This document shows positions 12,850 to 25,002 of a DNA stretch of 64,000 nt, piece by piece. A program made the position numbers and the translations under genes. Position 1 is the stretch's first letter, and each line of letters begins with the position of its first letter. This DNA comes from Parascedosporium putredinis (lineage: Eukaryota > Ascomycota > Sordariomycetes > Microascales > Microascaceae): the NCBI GenBank assembly GCA_949357655.1, contig CASHTG010000020.1, forward strand, positions 496,001 to 560,000, given 5' to 3'. The notes beneath the pieces are model-generated. The model was not told where the DNA came from. It saw nothing but the letters and a program-made list of their open reading frames with translations, and searched no databases.

Positions 12850-15600
12850 ATGGCGATGCTCGCCCCCAAAACGCCCTTTGCCGGCTCGCTCGGCTCTGGC
12901 GCGGCCATCGTCCCCAGTGCCCAGTCCTCCAACATGGCTCCCCCAAGGAGAGCTCCGACTCTGCCGACACCCAGCGCCAATCTCGCAAGCCCGACACAGT
13001 CCGAGTTTTCCGACGGCGATAGCCCCGATGCAGTCAAGAACTGGGGCGTCGACCAAGTCTGCGATTATCTTCGAACTGTCAAGTGCGGAGAGTACGAGAA
13101 GATTTTTAGGAAAAACCACATCAATGGAGAGAACCTCCTCGAGATGGACAAAGAGGTCCTAAAGGAGATGGGCATCGAGAAGGTCGGCGATCGCGTTCGC
13201 TTGTTCCTCGGCATTAAGAAGCTGAGGACGCGCGCCTACGCCAACCAGAAGAAACGCAATAGGGTATCTAGATCTTTCTCGCCCCTCTCTCTTCGCTCCT
13301 CTTATGCTATCCGGCTTTTTCATGCCTACGCCTCCTTTGGAGCCCGTACTAACCCACAATCACCCTTGTAGGATTCCTTCGGCGGACTTGATATCCAGTA
13401 TATCCCGAGTAGCGGCTCGCCTCGCCCCGGTCGAAACATGGGCCCTTCCAGCCGACAACCATACGGCTCAAGGCCGTACGATGGCTCGATGGATATTGCG
13501 AGATCCGAATCCCCGTCTTACACTGCGGACCCTCGACGGCAGCGTCTCAACCATGGGGCCTCGAGACACCCCGGCTCGCCTGCCGAGCCGCAGTCGGCGC
13601 GTCTGGTAACTAGCCATACCAGGAATAACTCCAGTATGGATGGTTCACTGATGGCTGGCTTACCACAGGGTCAAGACGTCATCCGCGTAATTTGCACGAA
13701 CGGTGTGACCAAGGTAGTCAAGATCGCCGACTGCAGCACCTGCGAGGAAGTGATGCGAGTCACGTTACGAAAATTCGCTCTCCGCGAAGACCACGAAAGA
13801 AATTACTGCTTCTGGGTCTTGGATGGCCTCGAGCCCGACCCTCACTCGTGCCGGCGGCTGGGCGATACCGAACTTTGGCGCATAATAAAAGACCAGAAGC
13901 GTCTCGAGAGGAACCGCCTCATCTTACGACGGGTGCCCGCCGGCGCACCCGGTGACGCGGAGCTCCAGCGCGCTGCGGCCATCGCCATGGAGGAGGCACA
14001 GCAAACCCGCGCGCGTGCGCTCGAGAACACGGACAAACGCAGCCAGGTAAAGTTGCAGAAACTCTTGGGCGAGGGTTGGGACGAAGGCCTTCGTCAACCT
14101 GGCTCAGCAGGCCGTGGTGGGTATTCGTCGTCTAGCGCCCAGGGTTATGACCATTCCCCTGTGGAGGAGAGTCGGCCAAGGGCCAGGAACCGCCTTCTAC
14201 GGCAGTTTGGCGGGCTTCGTCCGCCCAGCGAGCTCATCACGTCTGATCTTACCTCGTATTTCCCCGACCATCCTCGCGAGGACATTGACCGCACGGCTCG
14301 CATGTCACTACGCCGATCGACGCGCCTTAGCCGAGTCAACCATCGTCTAAGCGTAGCTAGCAGCGTCAGCTTCGCGTCTAGCATCCAGGACGCGCCCCCA
14401 TCCCCACGATTGCAGACTCGTGGTTGAATGCAACAAATCAGTCCAAAAACCGCCCTCAGAATGCCATGGGCCGTCTGCAGTTCCGCGACTCGGTAGCATC
14501 GTCGATGCTCGATACCCTTCAGGAAGAGTCTCCTATTGACTCGACGCGCAAGTCGTTCACCTCATTCGCCGACAGCAGCTCAGATGGAGCCAGCCTCAGC
14601 GTGACGGACCCCGAAGGGAACACTGTCATGCGCCGCGGGTTCTTCGACGGCAGTGCTGACTCGACGGGATCGGGCTCCTTCCAAGACATCAAAGAAGCGC
14701 TCAACGAGGACGGAGAGGATGTGGATGAGGAGCTGCAGAGCTTCCTTGCGGGCGAGTCCTGGGACGACAACAAGTGGATGAAGGGCGCTCTGATTGGGCA
14801 AGGTTCGTTTGGTAGTGTGTACCTCGCCCTCCACGCCATCACTGGCGAGCTGCTCGCTGTGAAGCAGGTAGAGACGCCCGCGCCAGGCGCCAACAGCCAG
14901 AACGACAACCGCAAGAAGAGCATGATTGAAGCCCTGAAGCGCGAAATTAGCCTTTGCGGGATCTCAAGCACCCCAACATTGTGCAGTACCTCGGCTGTGG
15001 CTCATCCTCGGACTATCTCAATATTTTCCTCGAGTACGTTCCCGGCGGCTCGGTCCAGACGATGCTGAACTCGTATGGAGCGCTGCCAGAGCCGCTCGTG
15101 CGGTCGTTCGTACGACAGATCATCACGGGATTGTCGTACCTTCACGGTCAGGATATCATCCATCGAGACATCAAGGGTGCCAACATTCTTGTGGATAATA
15201 AGGGCACCATCAAGATTTCCGATTTCGGCATCTCCAAGAAGCTGGAGGCTTCCAACATACTCAGCGGTGCTAATAACAACAAGCACCGACCTTCGTTGCA
15301 AGGATCCGTCTTCTGGATGGCGCCCGAGGTGGTGAAGCAAACGTCGCACACACGCAAGGCAGACATCTGGTCTCTCGGGTGCCTGGTTGTGGAGATGATG
15401 ACGGGTACGCATCCGTTCCCCGACTGCACGCAGCTTCAGGCCATCTTTAAGATTGGCGGGGCCAAGGCGAGCCCGACGATTCCCGAGCACGCCAGCCAAG
15501 AGGCCAAGGACTTTTTAGCCATGACGTTTGAGATGGATCATGAGAAGCGTCCCGGCGCGGATGAGCTCATGCTCAGCCCCTTTTGGTTCCCATTACTTGA
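12850..15600 (+). CDS. STE11: STE11/NRC-1-type MAP kinase kinase kinase
   Basis: This is the MAPKKK of the fungal mating and filamentation (pheromone-type) cascade, which phosphorylates the STE7-type MAPKK. The start at 12850 has a strong context (CACCATGG) and is the first ATG after a long ATG-free leader. Exon 1 is 12850-13263; the intron ends TTGTAG and has a TACTAAC branch point; exon 2 starts at 13372. Domains in order are a SAM domain (about residues 62-126), an RA (Ras-association) domain (about 240-326) and a protein kinase domain (about 607-880). The kinase shows glycine loop IGQGSFGSV, AVK, HRDIKGAN, DFG and APE. The reading frame breaks three times, at C-run 14395-14399, T-run 14953-14955 and T-run 15581-15584, each mended by one base. 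With the last mended, the protein ends SPFLVPIT at 15600 (about 881 residues); unmended, the frame runs on to 15796. Confidence 0.93.
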
Positions 15601-18600
15601 TCTCGACATATTGTCTGGTCTAAACGGGCGTGAAGTCGGGTCGGGGGCAAACAGAGAATCCGCCCACTCTGAGCTTCGGCTCATGCGCGCGCGCGCCCTT
15701 CTTCCCCACCCTTGCTCGTTGTCTCCCTTCTTCTCTTCACCTTGCTTCTACGATTTCCTCCACCCTAGAGAACTTTACAACTTGGCAACTGCATGACTTT
15801 TTTTTCTTTTTTTCTCCACAACTATATCTCTCAAAACAGAACCCCCCCGGCAAGGCAGGATACCCCCAGGGATCTTTTTCTTACATTGAGGCTGAGAGGG
15901 GAACTGGGACCGTCACCTGGCGACGGTGGGGCATGGCCATCCGATAGCCCCTTCAGACGAGTGGCGTTGGTGACCGTAGCAGATGACACACTCCCCTGTC
16001 TCTCTCCGTCTCGGCCCTTTTACTTGGCTTCTTATGTGCCTTCTCTTTTCTATACCCCGAACTTGAAATCGGATTTCGATCGCCACTTTTACTCCAGAAC
16101 TCTGGGCCGGCATCCCTCATCTTGGCAGTTTGGGAGTCACATTTCCCCTCCTGGCGTTCTTCTTCTTCCTATTCTCCGGTTTATTTGGTTGTGTTAATGT
16201 TGAGAAAAATGTGGAAAGCAAGTATAAAAAGGAATGAGAGAATGAAGGACTCTATAGCCCCGCACACTACGATGCCTGTCCTTTATCTTTCTTTCCCTTT
16301 TGCTTCCAATTATTCTATACCTTGTTTTGTTTTCCTGTTGCTCAGTGCTGGCGAAACATGGCAAAGCCGAGGGTAGCTTGCGTTTTATGATAGCGAGCAT
16401 GGAAGCGTGGTCCTTTTTGGGATTTGTTCCGTCTCTTCATTTGTCCTTTTTTTATTTTGATAGAATTATATGTATGAAATGGAACGATTCGTTATGCCTC
16501 ACAGGTAACATGTAAACAATAGTTGTGTCTCAATCCTTGTTCTGTTTATTTCTCGCCACAGTCGTTCTCGTCGAGTCCGTTACAAACACCAAGACGCAAG
16601 AACATGATACCCATTGCAAGAGCCGTGGAAATTAGAAACTCGATAGCATCCTGCGAGGCTGAAGCCACCCGAGTGGCAAATTGGGGACTTTATCAATCAG
16701 CGTATGTCATTTTCAATTTTATTGGACACTGATGCAGCTCTGATGCTAAATCAAGAGTCGGCCGCTGGCGTAGGAGGTGCTGGAAGTGTAAATTCACATT
16801 TAGCATCTACGTTGGATCCATAGCGCAATTTGTACATGTGTGGATACATGGCACTCAACAGTGAAAGCATTGATCAATTTGATCCACCCAACTAATTGAT
16901 CCATTATGTCGGGCAGTTATTGGGATCAGCAAGAGGGCCCAAAGGCCTTCAACGCTCTGGAGGGTGGCCGGCGTTGAATTTAGTGTGTCGGGCGACCATT
17001 AGCATGAAGTATGCGGGCCTAACCGAGGGGCCAACAACCCCTCCACCACTGATCAATTGATCCTTCCCGCCTCTCGAGTTGACGTGATGAATGTTCGAGG
17101 CCACCTATTATCTGATCTGGCGTTGATGGTCGTCTACCTATGATCAAGTTTCCAGTGGGCTCCCTCTTCCCTCGTGATCGAGTTCTATTCCTTTGAAGGA
17201 TCGTGCCGACTCTGCGGACTCTGCCTAGAGTAAAGAGAGAGGCTGGTGTGACGCCAGACGGACGTATTGACGAGTGCGAAATCGAGAGCGAAATCGAGAG
17301 AAGGAGAGGAAAACTACAACTACAACAAAGGTAAAAGTGGCGAGCTTTCGAATCCTTCGAATTAGTTGAGCCTTTGGCTTTTCAAAAATTTGATAAGCCT
17401 CGCCAATTTTAGGTGAGGGCGTTTGTGGGCGGGAGTTGCGTCGTGAGTCGAGGTGGACTCTCGTCTGTAGAAACTTGGTTCACCAGCCTCTTGGCTCCCT
17501 CCAACGTCGCACATTGCACGAGGAATGGCAGTGACGGCGCGGCTAACGAAGGGAGGGGAAATTGGCAGGCGCGCGTTTGAGGAAAATGGGGCACATTCCC
17601 CATGCTCCCCTGCCTCTGTTCCTCTCCGAGGGTTACACGCATCGCACAAAAGGAGGAGGTGCAAGGGGAAACCCTCTTCCTTAGGACCCAAAAGATAGGA
17701 GGGTTGGCTGAAAGGAAGAGGGCGAGATGGCACAGTTTAACCGCGCCTCACCAGTGCCCGGGGATGGGTTTTTGCAGTGGGCAGAGAAGAGCGTTCAGGG
17801 TCTGCTCGATTGATGGGTTGCGGGAACCCCTGCGCGACCCACCCTTGCTGCACCGCCCGCCAATGACATAATTCGGGGTATGCCGGACCAGGATAGTCTC
17901 CCGCCCAAAGTGTTTGAGAGGGTGGGGCTCATCTTCCACTCATCTTTTGCTCTTGTGTTTTTTTCTCTTTTCTTCCCCTACCTCACTTGCCTCAGTAATA
18001 CAACTCAATGAGAAACAGACAAAGTCGAGCCGAGTTGGCGGGGCAGGGCTGTGACTCGCCTAAACCGCAGGAACACCCACTTTCCCACCATTTGCCCTCC
18101 GCGCCCCCAGTCCGCGGGGCCTAGGACAATAGGAATCTGACAGGTGCATTGACTACTCTGCAGCCCTCTCACTACCAGTACGCTGGCAAAGGAGGGAGGG
18201 ATAACAGGAGGATACACACCCAGTCCGGTGGCGGGGAGGGAAGGGGGAGGCAAAAGATGCGCAGAGCGCAAAGACGCACAAGATCTGGATAGGGGAAGCG
18301 CGACCTAGAATGCGCAGAGAGCGCAGAGACGCACAAGTTCTGAATGGGGAAAGCGCGACCCAGGATGCGCTCAGCGCAGAGACGCCGCAAAGGCGCGCAA
18401 AGTTGACAAGGGGAAGAGGTGGGTAGGGCGAAGGCTGCATATTCTTTTTGGCCTCTTGTTCGTGACCTAATGTTTCCATCCTTTTGTTTTCTTCGAGCAG
18501 GGGACCTTGAATTCTATTCTTTTTCTTTTTCTTTTCTCTTTTGTTATTTCGCCGCGGACAAGGTAAATAGGTAACTTGATGCTTGAAGTCTTATTCGCCT

Positions 18601-19317
18601 TGCCCTGGGAGCAACACTACATGTAGTGACCAAGGACTGACTACCCTTAGGATATAAGGATCCGGCCAAGGACCGTTCTTCCCGGCCGGTTTCTACACTT
18701 TTTCTCTCTCTCCTTCTTGGTTATGCTTTCTGCTTATCCACTTTGTTCATCTTCGTCTTATATCTTCCTCGACCAAGTTTCCACGCTCTGACTTGCCTTT
18801 TATCTCCTTCTCTTTTTCTATCTCTGCCATCTGCTTTTCTGCCGGTTTTGAGGACTAGTTCTGGACATCGAACCCGCCATCCCCCCGATTCGCTAAGCGC
18901 GCCTTCTCGTTGGCCAGCCCTATTAGAACACCCCCTCCGGCTACCGCTAAATCCCATTTTCATCCCCAATATCTGATTCTTCCTGCAGATCTAGGCAGAC
19001 ACCCGCTCTATCTTGCTCAACACCCCGACAAGGACTCGACTCACACGAAAAGAAAGAAAAATACCTTCAAGAAATTCCTGAGGAACAAAAACCCGGGATA
19101 AGGGAGGAGACAGTTAAGAGGCCACAAAAACAAAAAGTTCAACACAGGGGAGGAAGAGAAACGACTTACAAGGAGGGAAGCGTACACCACCACGGAAAGG
19201 AGGGTTTTCGGAGCCTCTCGCTCTCCCTTTCTCTCTTCTTTCTCCCTCAATTCACTCTCTCTCTATCTTAGCCTAGCCAACTCATCAAAGAGGTCTAAGA
19301 AGAAAAAAATAATCAAA
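15601..19317. other. Intergenic, no gene recognised
   Basis: This holds the STE11 3' flank and GGCT promoter. Pyrimidine tracts occur near 15795-15820. At 16870-17062 there are several GATCAATT/AATTGATC words, including the perfect 12-base palindrome at 17051-17062. A purine-rich segment near 17276-17330 repeats the word GAGCGAAATC. A three-copy minisatellite lies at 18257-18417. I saw no coding sequence of known family and no tRNA. Confidence 0.55.
18257..18417. repeat. Minisatellite, about 55-bp unit, three imperfect copies
   Basis: Copies begin with ATGCGC at 18257, 18310 and 18365. Copies one and two are 53 and 55 bases and share most positions, including GACGCACAAG and GGGGAA followed by GCGCGACC. 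The third is diverged and partial. The repeat lies about 0.9 kb upstream of the GGCT-like gene. Confidence 0.8.
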
Positions 19318-20165
19318 ATGTCACAAGATAGCTCCATTTCGCAATCGAGCGTCTTGACGGCCTCCCCAGCCCACGATGAGATTCTCTACTTTGCCTATGG
19401 CCCCACCATGTCTTCCGCCGCCATGCTACACCACTGCCCGGGTGCCGTACCAGTCGCCCTAGCCTACCTCCCCGGCTGGCGGTGGTTCGTCAATCCCCGC
19501 AGCCAGGCCAGCATCGCGCCGCTCCTTCCTTCCGCCCTCGACACCTACCACGCCACTCGCACGGCCGCCACCTCTTCCTCGCCATACTCTTCTTCTTCCT
19601 CGAGAACGTCCGGATCTGACTCGTCCGCTGCCGCGGCAGCAGCGGCGGCAGCGGCACAAAAGGAGATTCTGCAGGGCGAAGATGGCGTGTACGGCGTCCT
19701 GTACCTCCTCCCCGAGCGTGATGAAGCTGCCTTGGATATCATCGAGGGCGTGGGTGAGGGCTTTGACAAGGCCGTTTTAGAAGTAGAAATCGCGACGCCG
19801 ACGCCACCAAACTCCGATGCGGGACGGACCGGATACGCGAGCGGCGAGGCCGGCACGGGGGTTGTGAGGACGATGTCGCCATCGAATCGGGTCCTTGCTC
19901 GCCATCTACCGCCTCTTCATCCTCCGCGGCGGACGCGACAGCGGCGGCAGCGGTGCGGGTGCAAGTGGTGAGGGCGCTCGTCTACGTAGATCACGATGCC
20001 GACGGCGCGGGTAGGCCTGCGGCCGGGTTCGTGGGGTGGATGAACCGCGGTATCCGGGAGGCGGTCAGGGATTGGGGCATGCCCGGGTGGTACGTTGACG
20101 GCGTGCTGCGGAGATATGTGCCCGAGGAAGGTGACGAGGATGAGGGTGTAGGGATGGAGACATGA
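19318..20165 (+). CDS. Gamma-glutamylcyclotransferase-like (GGCT/AIG2 fold) protein
   Basis: GGCT-fold enzymes release 5-oxoproline from gamma-glutamyl amino acids or glutathione in the cytosol. The N-terminal motif YFAYGPTMS followed by a CPGA-type segment (about residues 22-41) corresponds to the YGSN-type substrate loop. GVYGVLYLL and LDIIEGV supply the second strand and the likely catalytic glutamate. The final strand is RALVYVD. The gene is intronless and starts at ATG 19318 in an AAAATG context. Residues about 82-118 form a Ser-rich then poly-Ala insert between core strands, likely a flexible loop. The frame breaks once at G-run 19857-19861; one added base gives about 282 residues ending at 20165. 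The exact substrate class within the fold cannot be told from sequence alone. Confidence 0.78.
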
Positions 20166-21734
20166 CACTTCTCCCCTTACATTTCTCGCCCTTTCTCCCA
20201 CCCGAGAGATGACGACTTTGGAGTTTAGTGGTGGAGAAACCTCGTGGAGCTTTGGCGTTGGCTGTTGCTTTCTCCCGTGTCTTTTTCTTCTCTTCTTTTC
20301 TTTCCTTTTTGGCTACCCGCTTTCCGCTTTCTTTGTCGAACCCTTTTTTTCTTTATTTTTTTCTTCTCTTCCCTACGTTTTTTTTCCCTTTGTATCCTAC
20401 GCCCTGATGGCTCATGATTCCCACCTTCAACCTTGGATGGTGGTGGAGGATGGACGATTCGAGTGGGCAATTGTTTTTGCCGTTTTGGCGACGCGGCCAC
20501 TTACACCGCGCGCCAGCAACATGAACAGGGCGAGATTCAACTCCCGCCCTCTGTTCTTTTGTTGCCTTTCCCCCTCCCGACCTTTGTTCCCGCCTGAAGG
20601 AATCTTCTTGAAAAACAGTCCAGAAAAAAAAAAAAAGACCTCAACCCTTTCTTTCTTGACTTTTCTTTAAATAATATACAATAGGGACTCCTCGGTTCTT
20701 TTTCTCTTGTCTTTATCTCTCTGTCTCTATTATGTGTATGCACAAGTAATAGCTCCATCGCTGTTTCTGGTTGGGCGAGGCTAGGGTCGTGCAGGGGCCC
20801 TCCGAACGCAACCTCCGTTCGCTGCTTCCGGCTGGGAGACGGCGTAGCGCCCCGAGTCGGGTCCTATCACTCGCGCTTATTTGTGAGGGGGAAAAACGAA
20901 AAGAAGAACGGACCACCCTCGGCGTCTGACTGGAAGGTGGAGTGGACAGGCGTCCTAGCAGTGGAAGCAGGTTTTGTTTCTTTTCACCTTGCTTTCACCA
21001 TTGTGATTCCCCTCGCACTCAGCAGCAATCTTCGTAAGTCATGCTCTCTTCCATGGATGTTCCTCAAGCGATGAAAGCATCAATATGGCACCACTAAATT
21101 GTGCTCTCTTCCACAACTCGTCCCGCAATGCAAAGAAAAAAAGGGAAGCGAAATTAGCATCAATGTGGTTTATTCTATCATGCCTTTTCTCCTATTTCTA
21201 CCGTCTAGATCATCTAGGGCAAAAATAAAATGGAGAGAAGGGAAAATCTATAGAGACCCGATCGACGGGGCGTTCTATGTTCGTGGGGAGGGAGATCCAA
21301 TCAGGTGTCCACCTCTTTCCCATTTATTCGTTCATACATGCTCGGGATGCTCACCCGTATTATCATTCGTGCCGTTCAAACGGTAGTGTATCCCAATACC
21401 CTCTCGAGAGCATCAAAAAAAAAAAAAAACAAATCATAACAAGCCAGAGGATGGCTGGGAATCATCTCTCTAAACGCCACCGCAATGCCTACCTCCTAGG
21501 GAAGAGGTCCCAGGGAGGACAAAAAGCAAAAAAAAAAAAAAAGAAAGCCCAAGCGAAAGGAAGAAAGAAAAAGACAACGCCATGTGTGTTATGAACATCG
21601 GAGACGGTGAAGAAAGCCAGGAGGACCGGAGGAAGGGCAAGAGGGGACAAAAAGCCCCACCTCTGCGAGTCATGTCCGCCAAGCCCCCTTCCCCGGTTGT
21701 CTCACCATCCCCCAACTTCGCCCTCCACCAATGA
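20166..21734. other. Convergent intergenic region, no gene recognised
   Basis: This is the shared 3' side of the GGCT-like gene and the yapsin gene. It has T-rich tracts (20340-20390), A-runs (20626-20637, 21416-21430, 21529-21542) and AATATACAATA-type AT-rich sequence suited to polyadenylation. No coding sequence was recognised. Confidence 0.6.
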
Positions 21735-23366
21735 TCAGAGAGCCGCCGCCGCCGCCGCAACCAGCGCAAGCACCGCGGCCATCGTCGTCGACGCACCGCC
21801 AAGGTTCCGCACCGGCGCAGCACTCCCCAAGAAGCCCTCAGTCGTAGCGGCATCGTCCTCGGTGGGGTCGGCGACATTGAGCCCCTGCTTGGCCGCGACG
21901 GGATTGTCGACCCGCATGGCACCGGGGATCGCGTCGGCGCCGTCGCCAATCTCCACGATATCGGACTCGAGGTCGGCGACGTTGCCGTCGGCGACGGCGG
22001 ACTGGGCCATGGAGATTTCGTTGTTGGCGAGGTCGAAGACGATGTAGGCGGAGCGCATAAAGGTGTCGCCGAGGACGCTGGTGCGGCGCACGGCGGGGGC
22101 GATGCCGACGAGGCAGGCGTCGACGCCGTCACCGAAATCGGGGACGTCGCCGAGGGAGCTGGTGGCGAGGTCGAGGATGAGCTCGCGGGAGGGGACGACG
22201 ATGGAGAGGGGGTCGTCGAAGAAGAAGGTGAGGTTGCGGTCCGGGCGGTCCGGGTCGGTGCAGGGGACGAAGGCGAGGCCGAGGTCGTCGACGTAGGTGG
22301 CGCCGAGGGCGGCGTAGATGGGCTGGCAGACGGCCTCGGGGAGGTAGGAGAGGGTGGAGCCGGAGTCGAGGAGGACGGCGAGGGCCATGTCGTCGGCGAC
22401 GAGGTCGTCATCGCCGTCGTCGTCGAGAGCGAGGCGGTCGAGGGTGACGAGCAGGCGGCGGTAGCGGTCGTTTTCGGGCTGGATGGGGACGGTGACGAGG
22501 GGCCCGGTGTAGCGGGCGCGGTCGAGGCCGCCAAAGAGGACGGTGCCGCCGTGGGCCTCGAAGGCGTTGAGGTACATGCTGAAGACGGGGACTGGATGAC
22601 GCCCTGGGAGGTGAGGCGGGCGGGCAGGTTCTCGTAGGGCTCCTCGTCGTAGACGATGACGTTGGCCTGGTTCTGGGGGTAGCCGATGCCGAGGACGCCG
22701 TGGGCGGAGCTGGAGCGCAGGGCGACGCCGAACTGGAAGTCGGCGACGTCGGCGTCGCCGAGGGCGAGGGTGTCGGTGACGAAGTCGCCCGAGGCTTCGG
22801 TGCCGTCGGCGTAGGTGATGTCGAAGGGTTGGTCCTCGACGGGGGCGTGCGTGGAGGAGCGGGAGGCGTTGTAGGTGCCGGCGCGGAGGCAGGGGCGGCG
22901 GGCGGCGCCGCAGTACTCGGACTCGAGGGTGTTGACCCACATGTCGCTGCTGCCGGTGTCGACGTGTAGGCGGATTTGTTGCGGGGGTGCCGACGGTGAT
23001 GTTGACGAAGTAGAAGGTGATCTGTTGGCGAGAGAGAGAGAGATGGCAGTGTTAGCCTTGAAATAGCAAATCCTCGTGAAGGGAGGGGGTTAAAAGGGAG
23101 AGACGCACCATGTTGTCAATGGTTGTTTGGAGGATGTTCCTCTTGGTGAAGCGGAGGTGGCTCGCTATGGGGTCTATTTCGTCCCGCCACATGTTGAGGC
23201 TTACGACGTTTTGGGATGCGGCTTTGGGCTTGAGTATGCTGGAGGGTTCATCGCGAAGCGACGGTGTGAGTCTTGTGTCGAGGGCATCTCCGGACCGTGG
23301 GGAATTCGCTTGGACTCCAGCGATGCTGCGACCGAGCAGGGAGGCGGCTATGGAGCTGAGCTTCAT
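21735..23366 (-). CDS. Yapsin-type GPI-anchored aspartyl protease
   Basis: This is an A1-family aspartic endopeptidase of the secretory pathway, probably anchored at the plasma membrane or wall. Exon 1 is 23366-23109 (86 residues with a short signal-like start and a propeptide). The intron donor is GTGCGT and the acceptor is CAG, with exon 2 beginning at 23021. The first catalytic motif is DTGSSDMW (about residue 109), the flap region has YADGTEASGDF, and the second catalytic motif is LLDSGSTLSYLP (about residue 305). The C-terminus ends in a hydrophobic alanine/leucine stretch after small residues, as in GPI signals. There are two frame breaks. One is at or near G-run 22983-22987 (C-run on the coding strand; two bases missing or one extra) just before the catalytic motif. 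The other is at 22587-22590 (one missing). Mended length is about 515 residues. The substrate is not predictable. Confidence 0.88.
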
Positions 23367-24694
23367 GTTCGCGGGTGTTTTGGTGAAGGAAGTTGGGTGG
23401 TGAGGCAGGGCTCAAGGAATGAGAGAAGAATTTCGAAAGTGTGGAGAGAGAAGCAAGTGAATCGGATATCGGGGGAGTGATGGAAGCAAAGTGGCGGACT
23501 CGTTTGTACCACTTCAGGGCAGCGGCGCTCCTTCTCAAACTGCGTTGCGGTGAGGTCGGAAATATCCTATTGTGTCGTTGGGTGTGTTAATCCTCCCCAA
23601 GAAGAGCCAACCCTGGCTTTCTCTTCAAACTTCAAGGTGATCCCGGGAACTGAGTCGATCGTGTGGTTGTTGGAGGACGGAGCACCGGGCTTGAAAAAGG
23701 TTAATATGTGTATGCTCATATAAGTGTATGTCGAACCAAAGGAGATTGGTTTCAAGAAGACTTAAAGGGGATGCCGTTTTCCTTTTCCCTCTTTTCGTCT
23801 CTCCTCTGCCCAGTCGATTTCTTTTTGTTTTCTTTTCTTTTTCGTCCAAACTTTTTCTTTTACTCTTCGAAAGTCCGGCATTGATGCTCCCCTTGTTCGG
23901 CAGGTTTTCGACGTCGCAGGTCGCGGGAGCAGGGAGAATCAGTTGCAAAAAGGCAAAAGAGCCGGGGTTTCAGATGTCACGGAGCCAGGTTTCGGTGACG
24001 ACGCCAGCCCGCGTTGCGAGAGAGCTTGACACCGGATTTTTATTTTCGATCTTGGTGCAACCGTCTCAGGCGAAAAGAATCGAGTTTCCGGAAGAGTTTT
24101 TCTGTGTGGAAGAGAGGAAATTGAGGAACGGACTTATTAGGGGCTCTGCTTTGTGGGGTTTAGAGTGAAGTTGAGGACGGTTGGGGGTGAGAAGCGGTCC
24201 TTTCGTTCGGACAACTCGGCAAGACACGAGACGCACGATTTCGGGGACCCCGGTTGGATGTCCACCACGCACTAACAGCGAAAAAGGGCGGCAAGGGAGG
24301 AAAGTGAGAGACAAGGGCACGGAGTAGTAGGAACGGGTCCGAAGAAAGAGATAGAGAAAGGGGATTGAAGAGACGAACAGAATGCTAGACTTCGATGCGA
24401 TGCATAGGTGGGGGACTTGAGGATTATAATAATGCACGATCTTTGAGAACATAGAAGAGCATTCGAGGTACGCAAGAAATGCAGGGCTTAGTTCATTATG
24501 CTATATTAAACAAGAAACAAGAACAAGGCCATGCATGGCCAAGAAAAAAAAAGAAAGGAAGAAATGATGATGAAGAAACCGCTGGCCAGGTCCCACCTCC
24601 TTGGCCTGGTCCTCTTTTCTTTTCCCACGATGACGCCGCATCCAAGCTAAAGGGTAAAGGGGGCGTGGAAGCTGGTCAGGGATTGGCATCAATT

Positions 24695-24742
24695 GGGATT
24701 GGGACTGGGACTGGGACTGGGACTGGGACTGGGACTGGGACT
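24695..24742 (+). repeat. Hexanucleotide (GGGACT)n with G-quadruplex potential
   Basis: Eight head-to-tail hexamers, the first GGGATT and seven GGGACT, continue into GTGGGG. The regular GGG spacing with three-base loops gives strong quadruplex potential on the plus strand. It is not the usual fungal telomere repeat (TTAGGG). Confidence 0.95.
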
Positions 24743-24898
24743 GTGGGGAGTGCGGTGGGTGGAGACCTTTCCCGGAATCGGGAAAGCGGGAAGGAACACA
24801 CACACACCAGAGGCGAGAGAGAGGGAGAGAGAGGCTGGAAGCTTGGGTGGGTTTGGTTGAGTAGGGTAGTTGAGGTCATACATCTTCTGCGTCTCGCT

Positions 24899-24939
24899 TG
24901 TGCGTGTGTGCGTGTGTGCGTGTGTGCGTGTGCTTGTGG
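24899..24939. repeat. (GTGTGTGC)n microsatellite
   Basis: A short alternating purine-pyrimidine tract of GTGTGTGC-type units. Such tracts can adopt left-handed DNA. It lies 160 bases after the GGGACT array. Confidence 0.85.
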
Positions 24940-24965
24940 CAGCGGGAACAAATCGGCTGTCTTGC

Positions 24966-25002
24966 ATCCACGCCATCCACGCCATCCGCCATCCGCCATC
25001 CG
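24966..25002. repeat. CGCCATC short tandem repeat
   Basis: Five adjacent copies of (A/C)GCCATC-type units of 7-9 bases, directly after the GT-rich tract. This is the third simple repeat within 310 bases. Confidence 0.75.

Noticed and set aside
24695..24742. Interstitial telomere repeat
   Set aside because: The unit GGGACT differs from fungal TTAGGG, and the flanks are ordinary.
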